This document shows positions 1 through 8,702 of a stretch of DNA of 64,000 bases, in pieces. Origin of the DNA: Ruegeria pomeroyi (GTDB taxonomy: Bacteria; Pseudomonadota; Alphaproteobacteria; Rhodobacterales; Rhodobacteraceae); the NCBI RefSeq assembly GCF_021405525.1, contig NZ_JAGQAG010000001.1, forward strand, positions 3,754,856-3,818,855. Direction: 5' to 3'. Position 1 is the first letter of the stretch; each line of letters begins with the position of its first letter. Under the pieces are notes generated by a model. It saw nothing but the letters and a program-made list of their open reading frames with translations, did not search any database and was not told where the DNA came from. The translations under genes and the position numbers were made by a program.

Positions 1-1921
1 GCGAGATCGACACATGGGCGGCGGCCAGAGCGGCGGTGTCGTTCAGCCCGTCACCCACCATCAGCACCCGCTTGCCCGCATTGGCCAATGCCTGCACCCG
101 GTCGGCCTTGTCCTGCGGCAGCGCCTCGGCCATCCAGGTCTCGATCCCCAGACGGCGGGCCAGCGCCTCGACCGCGCCTGTGGTATCGCCCGAAATCAGC
201 AGAACCTCCTTGCCCGCGGCCTTGAGGCCCGAGACGGTTTCCTCGGCCCCCTGGCGTAGCGCGTCGGAGAACAGAAAGGCCACCGGCGCCCGGTCGCCGA
301 CCGCCAGCCAGGCCGAGGTCTGCGCGGCCTGTTCAGCGCCCACCCAGGCGGCACGGCCCAGCCGCACCCGTTGCCCCTGCCAGATACCTTCGGTGCCGAA
401 GCCCGGCACCTCGGTCACATCGTCGATCCGGGCCGGATGCAGCCCCGCAGCCCGCGCCGCGCGGGTGATCGCAACGGAAAGCGGATGCGAGGATGCCTCG
501 GCCAGGGCCAGCGCGACCTCCATGTCGGCACGGCGGTGATCGCCCAGATTGGTCAGTTCGGGCGTGCCCGCCGTCAGCGTGCCGGTCTTGTCGAACACCA
601 CCGTGTCCACTTCGGCCAGACGTTCCAGCGCGGTGGCATGCTTGATCAGCATTCCCCGCTTGAACAGCCGCCCCGAGGCGGCCGTGGTCACCGCCGGCAC
701 CGCAAGGCCCAGCGCACAGGGACAAGTGATGATCAGAACAGCGGCGGCGATGTTGAGCGCGGTGCGCACATCCCAGCTGTAGAGATACCAGCCGACAAAA
801 CTGAGCGCCGAAAGGATATGCACCCCCGGCGCATAGAGTTTCGCGGCGCTGTCGGCCAGTGAGGTATAGCGCGAGCGCCCGCTTTCGGCGATGGCCACCA
901 GATCGGCCATGCGGTGCAGCGAGGTATCCTGTCCCACCGCGCTGGCGCGGATCACCAGCGGGCCGGTCAGGTTGACCTCGCCCGCGCTGACCACAAGCCC
1001 CGGTTCGGCAAAGATCGGCAGCGTTTCGCCGGTGAGCAGCGAGCGGTCCAGTTCCGAACGCCCCTCGACAATCTCGCCATCGACGGGCATCCGCCCGCCG
1101 GGGCGCACCAGGATCAGGTCGCCCACCGCCAGCTGCGCAACGGCGACCTCGGTTTCGACCCCGTCTTGCAGCCGGATCGCGCGCGGCACCTCCAGCGCGG
1201 CCAGTTCCTCGGCTGCGGATCGGGCCACGGCGCGGGTACGGTAATCTAGGTAGCGACCTGCAAGCAGGAAAAAGGTCAGCGTCAACGCCGCATCAAAATA
1301 GGCATGTTCGCCGCTCAGGGAGGTTTCCCAAAGCGAGGTGACCAGCGCCAGAACGATGGCCAACACGATGGGTACATCCATGTTGAGCCGCTTTGCCTTG
1401 AGCGCCCCCCAGGCGCTGACAAAGAAAGGTTGGCCGGAAAAGGCGATGGCAGGCATCGCGATGGCGGCGGAGATCCAGTGGAACATGTCCCGCGTCGCAT
1501 CCGAGGCACCGGACCACACCGAGACCGACAGCAGCATCACGTTCATCGAGGCAAAGCCCGCCACCGCCAGCCGCATCAGCAGGTCGCGCCCCGCCCGGTC
1601 GGTGCGGGTGGCGTTGAGCGTGCCGGGATCCAGCTCGTGCGCCTCGTATCCGACACGCTCCAGCACCGGGATCAGATCGGCGGCGCGCAACTCGGGCCCG
1701 GCCTTGATCAGGGCCCGTTTCAGCGTCAGGTTCACCCGCGCATCCTCGACCCCCGGATGCGCCTGCAAGGCGCGCTCGACCGTCGAGATACAGGCCGAAC
1801 AGTGGATGCCCGGCAAAGACAGCGCGATCTGCACATCCTCGGGCACCGGGCGGGCCGGCTGGGCCGGGACCGCAACACAGGCCGGACAGGCCGCGGGCGA
1901 GGGGCGAAGTTGCGCCGTCAT
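1..1921 (-). CDS. ccoI: Copper-type P1B ATPase of the cbb3 assembly cluster (CcoI/FixI), C-terminus beyond window
   Basis: Inner-membrane heavy-metal P-type ATPase that supplies copper for cbb3 oxidase maturation. Reading from the ATG at 1921, the N-terminal metal-binding domain carries CSAC (about residues 41-44), preceded by an extra CPAC pair near residue 12. Further on are the TGE actuator motif, the membrane CPC metal site (TCPCALG, about residue 400), the phosphorylation motif DKTGTLT (about 443), the SSHPL loop and GDGLNDTAAL (about 622). The frame stays open to base 1, so the last membrane helices lie outside the window. It starts 4 bp after the ccoH stop, so it is the third gene of ccoGHI. 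Family and role are firm; copper specificity is inferred from the cco context. Confidence 0.95.
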   Translation of the reverse strand, partial: MTAQLRPSPAACPACVAVPAQPARPVPEDVQIALSLPGIHCSACISTVERALQAHPGVEDARVNLTLKRALIKAGPELRAADLIPVLERVGYEAHELDPGTLNATRTDRAGRDLLMRLAVAGFASMNVMLLSVSVWSGASDATRDMFHWISAAIAMPAIAFSGQPFFVSAWGALKAKRLNMDVPIVLAIVLALVTSLWETSLSGEHAYFDAALTLTFFLLAGRYLDYRTRAVARSAAEELAALEVPRAIRLQDGVETEVAVAQLAVGDLILVRPGGRMPVDGEIVEGRSELDRSLLTGETLPIFAEPGLVVSAGEVNLTGPLVIRASAVGQDTSLHRMADLVAIAESGRSRYTSLADSAAKLYAPGVHILSALSFVGWYLYSWDVRTALNIAAAVLIITCPCALGLAVPAVTTAASGRLFKRGMLIKHATALERLAEVDTVVFDKTGTLTAGTPELTNLGDHRRADMEVALALAEASSHPLSVAITRAARAAGLHPARIDDVTEVPGFGTEGIWQGQRVRLGRAAWVGAEQAAQTSAWLAVGDRAPVAFLFSDALRQGAEETVSGLKAAGKEVLLISGDTTGAVEALARRLGIETWMAEALPQDKADRVQALANAGKRVLMVGDGLNDTAALAAAHVSIS

Positions 1922-1925
1922 CGGG

Positions 1926-2384
1926 TCAACCCTTCACATGCAAAACGACGCGTTGGATAAATTCGGTGCCGTCCTCGGCCCGCGCCACCATGCGGATGTT
2001 CCAATTGCCATCACCCAGTTCCGCCTTGGCCACATAGGCCGTGCCGTCAAAGGCGAAATCGGGTGCGAAATCCTCTTGCACATGGGTGGCGCGACCCAAC
2101 ACCGCCTTCAGTTCGGAAACCTCGACCGGCTTGCCCGCCTGATCGGTGATCGACAGGACCACCAGACCACCGGTCGCATCGGCGCGCACATGCCAGCCCA
2201 GCGCCTCTTGCGCGTCGCGGCGCGTGTCGAATTCCTGGCTGGCGACATAGGAGTTCTTAACCTCCAGACCCGGAAAGGTCTTGATCGCGCTATAAGCCAG
2301 CAGGATGTTCACCCCGATGATGATACCGAATGCGCCGACAAAGACCATGGCCGCATGTTTGCCGGTGAAGGTGCGCTCAGCCAT
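1926..2384 (-). CDS. ccoH: FixH/CcoH family cbb3 oxidase assembly protein
   Basis: 152-aa protein with one N-terminal membrane helix (about residues 12-33) followed by a periplasmic domain, the usual FixH/CcoH architecture. These proteins stabilise the assembling cbb3 oxidase and act with the CcoI copper pump. Its ATG is 2 bp from the ccoG stop and its stop is 4 bp from the ccoI start, so ccoG-ccoH-ccoI is almost certainly one transcript. No cofactor motif is visible, as is normal for the family. The assignment rests on architecture and position. Confidence 0.92.
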   Translation of the reverse strand: MAERTFTGKHAAMVFVGAFGIIIGVNILLAYSAIKTFPGLEVKNSYVASQEFDTRRDAQEALGWHVRADATGGLVVLSITDQAGKPVEVSELKAVLGRATHVQEDFAPDFAFDGTAYVAKAELGDGNWNIRMVARAEDGTEFIQRVVLHVKG

Positions 2385-2386
2385 CT

Positions 2387-3814
2387 TCAGTTTCCCCGTC
2401 CGTTGAATGTCGTGTCCTTATAGGCGCGCTCGCCGTTGCTCTGATCCTCGACCCAGATACGGACATCTGTGCTGGCCGCTTGCGATGGGGCCGCGTCCTT
2501 GGGTGTCACGATATAGACCCGCTGCAAAAAGGCGGTATCGGCAGGAACGGCGACCTTGTTATCGGGCAGGCCTTCGAGCTCGATCCGCATCGCCGGATCG
2601 CCGACCAAGGACAGCTGGAACGGGCGTTCCTCACCATGCTTGTTGCGCAGTCGCACGTCATAGGTGTTGCGGATCGACCCGTCCGAAAGGGTAACAAAGG
2701 TCGGGTTGCGAACCGGGGCCACCGTCAGGTCGATGTCGGACCGGATGAACAGCGCGAACAGCAACGCGAAACCGACCAGCGACCAGAGGCTGGTATACAT
2801 GATGGTGCGCGGCCGCAGGATATGTTTCCAGATGTTCTTGGGCGGGTGACCGGCGCGCTCGGCCTCTTCGTCCTTGAGCGCCATATAGTCGATCAGTCCG
2901 CGCGGCTTGCCGATCTTCTCCATCATGTCGTCACAGGCGTCGATACACAGCGCGCAGGTGATGCATTCCAGCTGCTGGCCATCTCGGATGTCGATCCCGA
3001 CCGGGCAGACGTTGACGCAGGCCATGCAGTCGATGCAGTCGCCCAGTTCAGAATCCTCGGTGCGCTTGCCCTTGCCGCGCGGCTCGCCCCGCCATTCGCG
3101 GTAGCCCACGACCAGTGTATCCTCGTCCATCATGGCGGCCTGAATACGCGGCCAGGGGCAGGCGTAGATACAGATCTGCTCGCGCGCGAAACCACCGAAG
3201 AAGAAGGTGGTAAAGGTCAGCACGGCCATCGTCGTATAGGCGATGGGATGGGCGTTGCCGGTCACCAGATCCCGCAGCAGCGTCGGCGCATCGGCGAAGT
3301 AGAAAATCCACGCCCCACCGGTGGCGAGACCGATCAGCAGCCAGGTGGTCCATTTTGTGATCCTGAGCCGCGCCTTGCGGAAATCGAGCTTTTTCTGGCG
3401 GTGAAGGCGCAGACGGGCGTTGCGGTCGCCCTCGATCCAGCGTTCGACCAGAATGAAGAGGTCGGTCCACACTGTCTGCGGACAGGCATAACCGCACCAG
3501 ACCCGGCCCAGCGCCGACGTGAACAGGAACAGGCCAAGCCCCGCCATGATCAGCAGACCCGCGACAAAATAGAATTCGTGCGGCCAGATCTCGATCCAGA
3601 AGAAGTAAAAGCGCCGGTTGGCCATATCCAGCAAAACCGCCTGATCCGGCAGGCTGGGTCCACGATCCCAGCGAATCCAAGGTGTCAGATAGTAAATCCC
3701 CAGCGTTACCGCCATGATGAACCATTTGAGATTGCGGAACGTGCCCGATACGCGCCGCGGGAATATGGGCTCTCGGGCAGCATAAAGGCTGGGTTCTGGG
3801 GTCGACTCGCTCAC
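2387..3814 (-). CDS. ccoG: CcoG/RdxA/FixG cytochrome c oxidase accessory protein (polyferredoxin)
   Basis: 475-aa membrane protein with several helices in the first 230 residues and two [4Fe-4S] cysteine clusters (about residues 258-298: CIDCMACVNVCP and CITCALCIDAC). A periplasmic Ig-like C-terminal domain follows. Family members handle copper reduction during cbb3 oxidase biogenesis. The start is a GTG at 3814 with a good ribosome site (GGAGTGAG) just upstream; no in-frame ATG fits better. A perfect FNR box lies about 64 bp upstream, so the ccoGHI operon is probably induced at low oxygen separately from ccoNOQP, from which it is divided by a terminator. Confidence 0.96.
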   Translation of the reverse strand: MSESTPEPSLYAAREPIFPRRVSGTFRNLKWFIMAVTLGIYYLTPWIRWDRGPSLPDQAVLLDMANRRFYFFWIEIWPHEFYFVAGLLIMAGLGLFLFTSALGRVWCGYACPQTVWTDLFILVERWIEGDRNARLRLHRQKKLDFRKARLRITKWTTWLLIGLATGGAWIFYFADAPTLLRDLVTGNAHPIAYTTMAVLTFTTFFFGGFAREQICIYACPWPRIQAAMMDEDTLVVGYREWRGEPRGKGKRTEDSELGDCIDCMACVNVCPVGIDIRDGQQLECITCALCIDACDDMMEKIGKPRGLIDYMALKDEEAERAGHPPKNIWKHILRPRTIMYTSLWSLVGFALLFALFIRSDIDLTVAPVRNPTFVTLSDGSIRNTYDVRLRNKHGEERPFQLSLVGDPAMRIELEGLPDNKVAVPADTAFLQRVYIVTPKDAAPSQAASTDVRIWVEDQSNGERAYKDTTFNGRGN

Positions 3815-3877
3815 GGACTCACTCCGGTTTTGGCTATTCTACAGCGCGACTTCTTCCAGATGCGCGCGCGACAGACT

Positions 3878-3891
3878 TTGACATGGGTCAA
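3878..3891 (-). promoter_or_regulatory. FNR/FnrL box upstream of ccoG
   Basis: TTGACATGGGTCAA is a perfect dyad of the FNR consensus TTGAY-N4-RTCAA. It is centred about 70 bp upstream of the ccoG GTG start and fits activation by the FnrL-type regulator encoded at 13155-13898. Confidence 0.88.
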
Positions 3892-4062
3892 AAAGCGTAT
3901 CTGTGGCGCAGCTTTTGATGCTGCAATTGCATCGGGCGTTACGTCGCACGCGGCCAAAACGACCGAAAACATTGTACAAATGGCGTATCCATTCGCTGAG
4001 CATCACGAAATAGTGATTACATCCCAAGCCATTAACTGTTCCGCGCCCCTGTCACAAAAAAG

Positions 4063-4089
4063 ATCCGCCGACCGGATTGGTCGGCGGAT
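4063..4089 (-). terminator. Rho-independent terminator of ccoNOQP
   Basis: Eleven-base-pair stem (ATCCGCCGACC / GGTCGGCGGAT) with a 5-nt loop. On the minus strand it is followed by CTTTTTT. It lies about 110 bp beyond the ccoP stop. Confidence 0.88.
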
Positions 4090-4159
4090 GCTTTGTCATT
4101 ATGACTAAAGGCGCCGGCTGTTCAGGAAACGCGCGAACAGATCGAACAGCCGACGCCAC

Positions 4160-4187
4160 CCTCCGGGCCGCGATAGCAGCCCGGAGG
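4160..4187 (-). terminator. Hairpin just after the ccoP stop
   Basis: Nine-base-pair GC-rich stem (CCTCCGGGC / GCCCGGAGG, loop of 10) about 11 bp past the ccoP stop. There is no T-run, so it may be a 3' stabiliser or pause site rather than a terminator. Confidence 0.45.
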
Positions 4188-4197
4188 TATCCTTATG

Positions 4198-5064
4198 CTA
4201 CTCGCCACCGCCCAGCTGGTGGACATAGACCGAAACCGCGCGGATCTGCGCTTCGGTCAGGCGGCTGTCCCACGGAGGCATCACGCCAAAGCGGGCGTTG
4301 TTCACCGACTCTGCGATCGCAGCGTAATCGCCACCATAGAGCCAGATGGCATCCGCCAGGTTGGGGGCACCCTGGGCGCGGTCGCCAGTGGCGTCCTCGG
4401 CATGGCAGGATGAGCAGTTGTCCTCGAAGACCACTGCACCGGCCGCTACCTGAGAGGCATCCTGCGGCTCACCCGACAGTGACATCACGAAATTGACCAC
4501 CTGGTCGATCTCGGCAGCTTCCAGCAACTCGTCACGGCCAAAGGCGGGCATCTCGGAATAGCGCGCATCGTCGTTTTCCGTGTTCCGGATACCGACAGTG
4601 ACGGTTTCGTGGATCTCCTCGACTGAACCACCCCACAGCCAATCGTCATCCAGCAGGTTGGGATAACCCACCGCACCGGCGGCGCCCGACCCGTGACACT
4701 GGGCGCACCAGGTCTTGAACACCGCAGACCCCGCCGACACGGCATAGGAGTTCAGATCCGCATCCGATGCGATCGCGGTCAGTTCGACTGACTCCAGCTT
4801 GGCATTGATCGGGGCGTTTGCCTCTTCCACTGCGGCGATATCGTTCGCCACATTGGCCCGCGTCGACCAGCCCATCACCCCGGCGGTGGCCGAGTTGATC
4901 ATGGGCCAGGCCGGATAGGCAATGGTATAGCCGATGCCCCAGATGATGCAGAGATAGAAGGTCCACAGCCACCAGCGAGGAAGCGGGTTGTTGTATTCCT
5001 CGATCCCGTCCCAGCTGTGGCCGGTGGTTTCGACCTCTTGTTTCTGAACAGGTTTCTTGCTCAT
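4198..5064 (-). CDS. ccoP: cbb3-type cytochrome c oxidase subunit III (dihaem CcoP)
   Basis: 288-aa membrane-anchored dihaem cytochrome c that passes electrons to CcoO/CcoN. An N-terminal helix (about residues 30-55) is followed by two haem c domains with CAQCH near residue 121 and CSSCH near 218, each with a downstream methionine ligand region (EMPAF, MPPW). Its ATG overlaps the ccoQ stop by 4 nt, so the two are translationally coupled. Last gene of ccoNOQP. Confidence 0.97.
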   Translation of the reverse strand: MSKKPVQKQEVETTGHSWDGIEEYNNPLPRWWLWTFYLCIIWGIGYTIAYPAWPMINSATAGVMGWSTRANVANDIAAVEEANAPINAKLESVELTAIASDADLNSYAVSAGSAVFKTWCAQCHGSGAAGAVGYPNLLDDDWLWGGSVEEIHETVTVGIRNTENDDARYSEMPAFGRDELLEAAEIDQVVNFVMSLSGEPQDASQVAAGAVVFEDNCSSCHAEDATGDRAQGAPNLADAIWLYGGDYAAIAESVNNARFGVMPPWDSRLTEAQIRAVSVYVHQLGGGE

Positions 5065-5297
5065 TGCCGCGCCTCCTTGAATGTGGCGGGTTTGTCGTTG
5101 CCTCGCAGGGGCGCTGCCGTAACGCCCTGACGGGGCGCAGGTGCGTCCGCATGCCGGAACGGGATGTTGGCGGTATCGTCATAGGTTCTGGTCGATCCCG
5201 GGCGGAACACCCAGACCACCACACCGATGAAGAACGCGAACAGTGCAAGCAGCATCCAGCTGTCCGCGAACTGCCGCAGAAGGGTATATTCTTCCAT
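5061..5297 (-). CDS. ccoQ: cbb3-type oxidase subunit IV (CcoQ)
   Basis: 78-aa single-helix protein (helix about residues 14-31, then a basic cytoplasmic tail). This is the usual small CcoQ/FixQ subunit, which stabilises the oxidase or its interaction with CcoP. It lies 10 bp after ccoO and overlaps ccoP by 4 nt. The sequence is poorly conserved, so the call depends mainly on size, topology and place in the operon. Confidence 0.93.
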   Translation of the reverse strand: MEEYTLLRQFADSWMLLALFAFFIGVVVWVFRPGSTRTYDDTANIPFRHADAPAPRQGVTAAPLRGNDKPATFKEARQ

Positions 5298-5307
5298 ATC
5301 CCCCTCC

Positions 5308-6036
5308 TCAGCGGCTCGCGTCCGGCGTGAAGGTCGAGAAATCGACCAACGTACCCAGCATTTGCAGATAGGCGATCAGCGCATCGGCCTCGGAGACACC
5401 CGGCTGACCGTCGAAGTTGCGCACATTGACCTTGTCGCCATAACGCTCCAGCAGCCCGTCATAGTCGCTGTCGGGATCGGCCTGGGCGGCAAAATCGGCT
5501 TGGGCGGCTTCGATCATCTCGTCCGTGTAAGGCACGCCGACGATCGCGTTGGCGGCCATGAGATCACCGATATACTTGCCGTCGATCATGGTGCGTTCCA
5601 GGTAGCCATATTTGGGCATCACCGATTCCGGCACCACCGATTGCGGGTCGCGCATGTGATCCACGTGCCAATCATCCGAGTAGCGACCGCCCACCCGGGC
5701 CAGGTCGGGCCCGGTCCGCTTGGACCCCCACTGGAACGGGTGATCGTACATTGATTCCGCCGCCAGCGAGTAATGGCCATAGCGTTCGACCTCGTCCCGC
5801 ATGGGGCGGATCATCTGGCTGTGGCACACATAGCAGCCTTCGCGAATGTAGACTTCGCGCCCCGCCATCTCGAGAGGGGTGTAGGGCCGCATGCCCTCCA
5901 CCTTCTCGATGGTGTTTTCCAGCCAGAACAGCGGTGCGATCTGCACGATGCCACCGATGGTCACGACCAGAAAGCTGAAGATCAGCAGGAGGGTCGCGTT
6001 GGTCTCGAGGATTTTATGTTTGTCGAGAATTGCCAT
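5308..6036 (-). CDS. ccoO: cbb3-type oxidase subunit II (monohaem CcoO)
   Basis: 242-aa membrane-bound monohaem cytochrome c. An N-terminal helix (about residues 14-36) is followed by the haem site CYVCH near residue 69 and a conserved SQMIRP segment just after it. It sits 14 bp downstream of ccoN. Length and motifs are typical of CcoO/FixO. Confidence 0.97.
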   Translation of the reverse strand: MAILDKHKILETNATLLLIFSFLVVTIGGIVQIAPLFWLENTIEKVEGMRPYTPLEMAGREVYIREGCYVCHSQMIRPMRDEVERYGHYSLAAESMYDHPFQWGSKRTGPDLARVGGRYSDDWHVDHMRDPQSVVPESVMPKYGYLERTMIDGKYIGDLMAANAIVGVPYTDEMIEAAQADFAAQADPDSDYDGLLERYGDKVNVRNFDGQPGVSEADALIAYLQMLGTLVDFSTFTPDASR

Positions 6037-6050
6037 TGCTCCGGCCCTCC

Positions 6051-7658
6051 TTATTCAGCCGGGACCGCGACGGACAGGCTGGCCTCTTTGGCCGGTGCCT
6101 TCCGAACGGTCATCCACAGGTTGTAGCACATGATGATGGCACCGGTGAGGTACAGGACCCCGCCCAGACCACGCACCACATACATCGGGAACTTGGCGGC
6201 CACGGTGTCGGCGAACGAGTTCACCAGGAAGCCGTTTGCATCCACTTCGCGCCACATCAGGCCTTCCATGATCCCGGTCACCCACATCGAGGCGGCGTAG
6301 AGCACGATGCCGATGGTGGCGAGCCAGAAGTGGTAGTTCACCAGTTTCAGCGAGTAGAGGCGATCCCGCTTCCACAGCACCGGCACAAGGAAGTAGAGCG
6401 CGCCGAAGGTGATCATGCCGTTCCAGCCCAGCGCACCCGAGTGCACGTGACCGATGGTCCAGTCGGTGTAGTGGCTCAGCGAGTTCACCGCGCGGATCGA
6501 CATCATCGGGCCTTCGAAGGTGGACATGCCGTAGAAACCGACCGAGATCACCATCATCCGGATGATGGGGTCGGTGCGCAGCTTGTCCCAGGCGCCCGAG
6601 AGCGTCATCAGACCGTTGATCATGCCACCCCAGGACGGCATCCACAGCACGACCGAGAACACCATGCCCAGCGTCGAGGCCCAGTCAGGCAGCGCGGTAT
6701 AGTGCAGGTGGTGCGGACCGGCCCAGATATAGATGAAGATCAGCGCCCAGAAGTGGATGATCGACAGCTTGTAGCTGAACACCGGACGTTCGGCCTGTTT
6801 CGGGATGAAATAATACATCATGCCGAGGAAGCCGGCGGTCAGGAAAAAGCCCACGGCGTTGTGGCCATACCACCATTGCACCATGGCGTCCTGCACGCCC
6901 GGCCACACGATGACCGATTTCGAACCCCAGATGCTGACGGGGATGGTCAGGTTGTTGACCACATGCAGCATGGCGACGGTGACGATGAAGCTCAGATAGA
7001 ACCAGTTGGCCACATAGATATGGGGTTCCTTGCGCTTGATGATCGTGCCCAGGAACACGGCCAGATAGGCCACCCAGACCACCGTCAGCCACAGGTCCAC
7101 ATACCATTCGGGCTCGGCATATTCCTTGGACTGGGTACCGCCCAGCAGATAGCCGGTTGCCGCCAGCACGATGAACAGCTGGTAACCCCAGAACACGAAC
7201 CACGCCAGATTGCCGCCCCAGAGCCGCGCGGCGCTGGTGCGCTGAACCACATAGAACGAGGTCGCGATCAGCGCGTTACCGCCAAATGCGAAAATCACCG
7301 CCGAGGTGTGCAGCGGGCGCAGACGACCAAAATTGGCATAACCCTGGGCCCATTCGAAATTCAGCCCCGGAAAGGCAAGTTGAAATGCGATGAACGTCCC
7401 GGCCAGAAAGCCGACGACGCCCCAGAATGCGGTTGCGATGACACCGTAACGGACGACATCGTCCATGTATTCGCCCGACAGGTCGAGCAGACCGCCGGCC
7501 TCGTCGGTCTTGCGCAGCGTCCAGATGAACAGCCCACCGGAGACAAGCAGCACGATGACTGCATGCACCATGTAAGCCACGTCGCGCGCATAGTTGATCC
7601 CCATCGCCGCGAACAGTGCGATGAGACCAAGCGCGATGAGCTTGATATAGTTCGACAT
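6051..7658 (-). CDS. ccoN: cbb3-type cytochrome c oxidase subunit I (CcoN)
   Basis: Catalytic haem-copper oxidase subunit, about 535 aa with roughly twelve helices. Visible family features include [16 protein letters not shown] (CuB/haem region), [13 protein letters not shown] and [20 protein letters not shown] with the histidine ligands. The start at 7658 (MSNYIKL) is preferred over an upstream in-frame start because AAAGGGACGC lies just before it. First gene of ccoNOQP; an FNR box lies about 100 bp upstream. It gives high-affinity oxygen respiration under microaerobic conditions. Confidence 0.97.
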   Translation of the reverse strand: MSNYIKLIALGLIALFAAMGINYARDVAYMVHAVIVLLVSGGLFIWTLRKTDEAGGLLDLSGEYMDDVVRYGVIATAFWGVVGFLAGTFIAFQLAFPGLNFEWAQGYANFGRLRPLHTSAVIFAFGGNALIATSFYVVQRTSAARLWGGNLAWFVFWGYQLFIVLAATGYLLGGTQSKEYAEPEWYVDLWLTVVWVAYLAVFLGTIIKRKEPHIYVANWFYLSFIVTVAMLHVVNNLTIPVSIWGSKSVIVWPGVQDAMVQWWYGHNAVGFFLTAGFLGMMYYFIPKQAERPVFSYKLSIIHFWALIFIYIWAGPHHLHYTALPDWASTLGMVFSVVLWMPSWGGMINGLMTLSGAWDKLRTDPIIRMMVISVGFYGMSTFEGPMMSIRAVNSLSHYTDWTIGHVHSGALGWNGMITFGALYFLVPVLWKRDRLYSLKLVNYHFWLATIGIVLYAASMWVTGIMEGLMWREVDANGFLVNSFADTVAAKFPMYVVRGLGGVLYLTGAIIMCYNLWMTVRKAPAKEASLSVAVPAE

Positions 7659-7751
7659 ATTGCGTCCCTTTGCCTTGTCCCGCGCGATTCTCACGCCACG
7701 CCAGACGGATTAGACTGGTCGCTTAATTGAAGAGTTGAGCAAAAACCCGCT

Positions 7752-7765
7752 TTGATCTGCATCAA
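7752..7765. promoter_or_regulatory. FNR/FnrL box between ccoN and the universal stress gene
   Basis: TTGATCTGCATCAA is a perfect FNR dyad lying about 100 bp from the ccoN start on one side and about 92 bp from the stress-protein start on the other. It could serve either or both divergent genes. Confidence 0.87.
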
Positions 7766-7850
7766 GACGCGACCCTGAAATGTGTGACACGCATATCTCA
7801 ATTGAAACGCCCGGGCCGATCCGGGCAAAAATGCAGTCACGAGGTTCATG

Positions 7851-8690
7851 ATGGCCTATAAATCCCTGTTGACCGTTCTGACCGATCCCAAGCTCGCCCC
7901 CGCGGCCTTGGCACAATTGGTCGCCCTGGCCGAGGCTCAGGACGCCCATGCCGAGGCGCTATGCCTTGGCGTCGACCGGAGTCAGACCGGCTATTACTAT
8001 GCCGGCGCCAACGCGCTGATCCTGCAAGAAACGCTGAACCGGGCCAATGCCGAGGCCGAAGAGGTGCTGAAACTGGCTCAGGATACACTGGGCAAGTCCG
8101 GCGTGCGCTGGTCCGCCGAAAGCGGCGTCGCCCAGATTGCCGATCTGGGACGGCATGTGGCTCATCGCGCCCGTTTCTCGGACCTGGTGGTGCTGTCGCG
8201 CCCCTATGGCGAGGATCGCGGCAGCGAGGCCGAGCCCATCGTCGAAGCCGCCATGTTCGAGGGGCACGCCCCGGTTCTGGTGGTGCCCGACAACGCCCCG
8301 GCGTTGAAACAGCCGCGCACTGTCCTGCTGGGGTGGAATGAAAGCGTCGAGGCGATGCGCGCGATCCGGCTGGCGATGCCGTTCCTTCGGGCCGCCGATC
8401 TGGTTCGGATCGTGGTAATCGACCCGCCGCGCCACGGCCCCGACCGCTCGGACCCGGGTGGCCTGCTCAGCCAGATGCTGGCCCGCCATGGCGTCAAGGT
8501 GGAAATCGACGTGCTCAGCAAGACGATGACGCGGGTGTCGGACATCCTCAATCGCCACGCCACCGACACCAGCGCCGACATGCTGGTAATGGGCGCCTAT
8601 GGTCATTCGCGGTTCCGCGAGGCGATTCTCGGCGGCGCCACCCGCAACATGCTGGAACAGGCCACCGTTCCCGTTTTCATGGCGCATTGA
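7851..8690 (+). CDS. Universal stress protein, two-domain UspA family
   Basis: 279-aa protein with two Usp folds. The second ends in the nucleotide-binding signature GAYGHSRFREAILGGATRNM (G-x2-G-x9-G-S/T type), so it probably binds ATP; the first domain lacks that loop. GAGG six bases before the second of two adjacent ATGs favours 7851 over 7848. It is divergent from ccoN across an FNR box, a common arrangement in Rhodobacterales, which suggests low-oxygen induction. Its physiological role is not determined by the sequence. Confidence 0.9.
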   Translation: MAYKSLLTVLTDPKLAPAALAQLVALAEAQDAHAEALCLGVDRSQTGYYYAGANALILQETLNRANAEAEEVLKLAQDTLGKSGVRWSAESGVAQIADLGRHVAHRARFSDLVVLSRPYGEDRGSEAEPIVEAAMFEGHAPVLVVPDNAPALKQPRTVLLGWNESVEAMRAIRLAMPFLRAADLVRIVVIDPPRHGPDRSDPGGLLSQMLARHGVKVEIDVLSKTMTRVSDILNRHATDTSADMLVMGAYGHSRFREAILGGATRNMLEQATVPVFMAH

Positions 8691-8702
8691 ACTGGCGCTG
8701 GG

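Larger units (their letters stand above)
3815..4197. other. Intergenic region between ccoGHI and ccoNOQP
   Basis: 383-bp gap between two minus-strand operons. It holds the ccoG promoter region with an FNR box (3878-3891), a strong intrinsic terminator (4063-4089) and a second hairpin right after the ccoP stop (4160-4187). No credible coding frame was seen. Confidence 0.8.

Noticed and set aside
6030..7730. Plus-strand open frame of 566 codons over ccoN
   Set aside because: Mirror of the catalytic oxidase gene; His/Asp/Gly-rich translation without family features.
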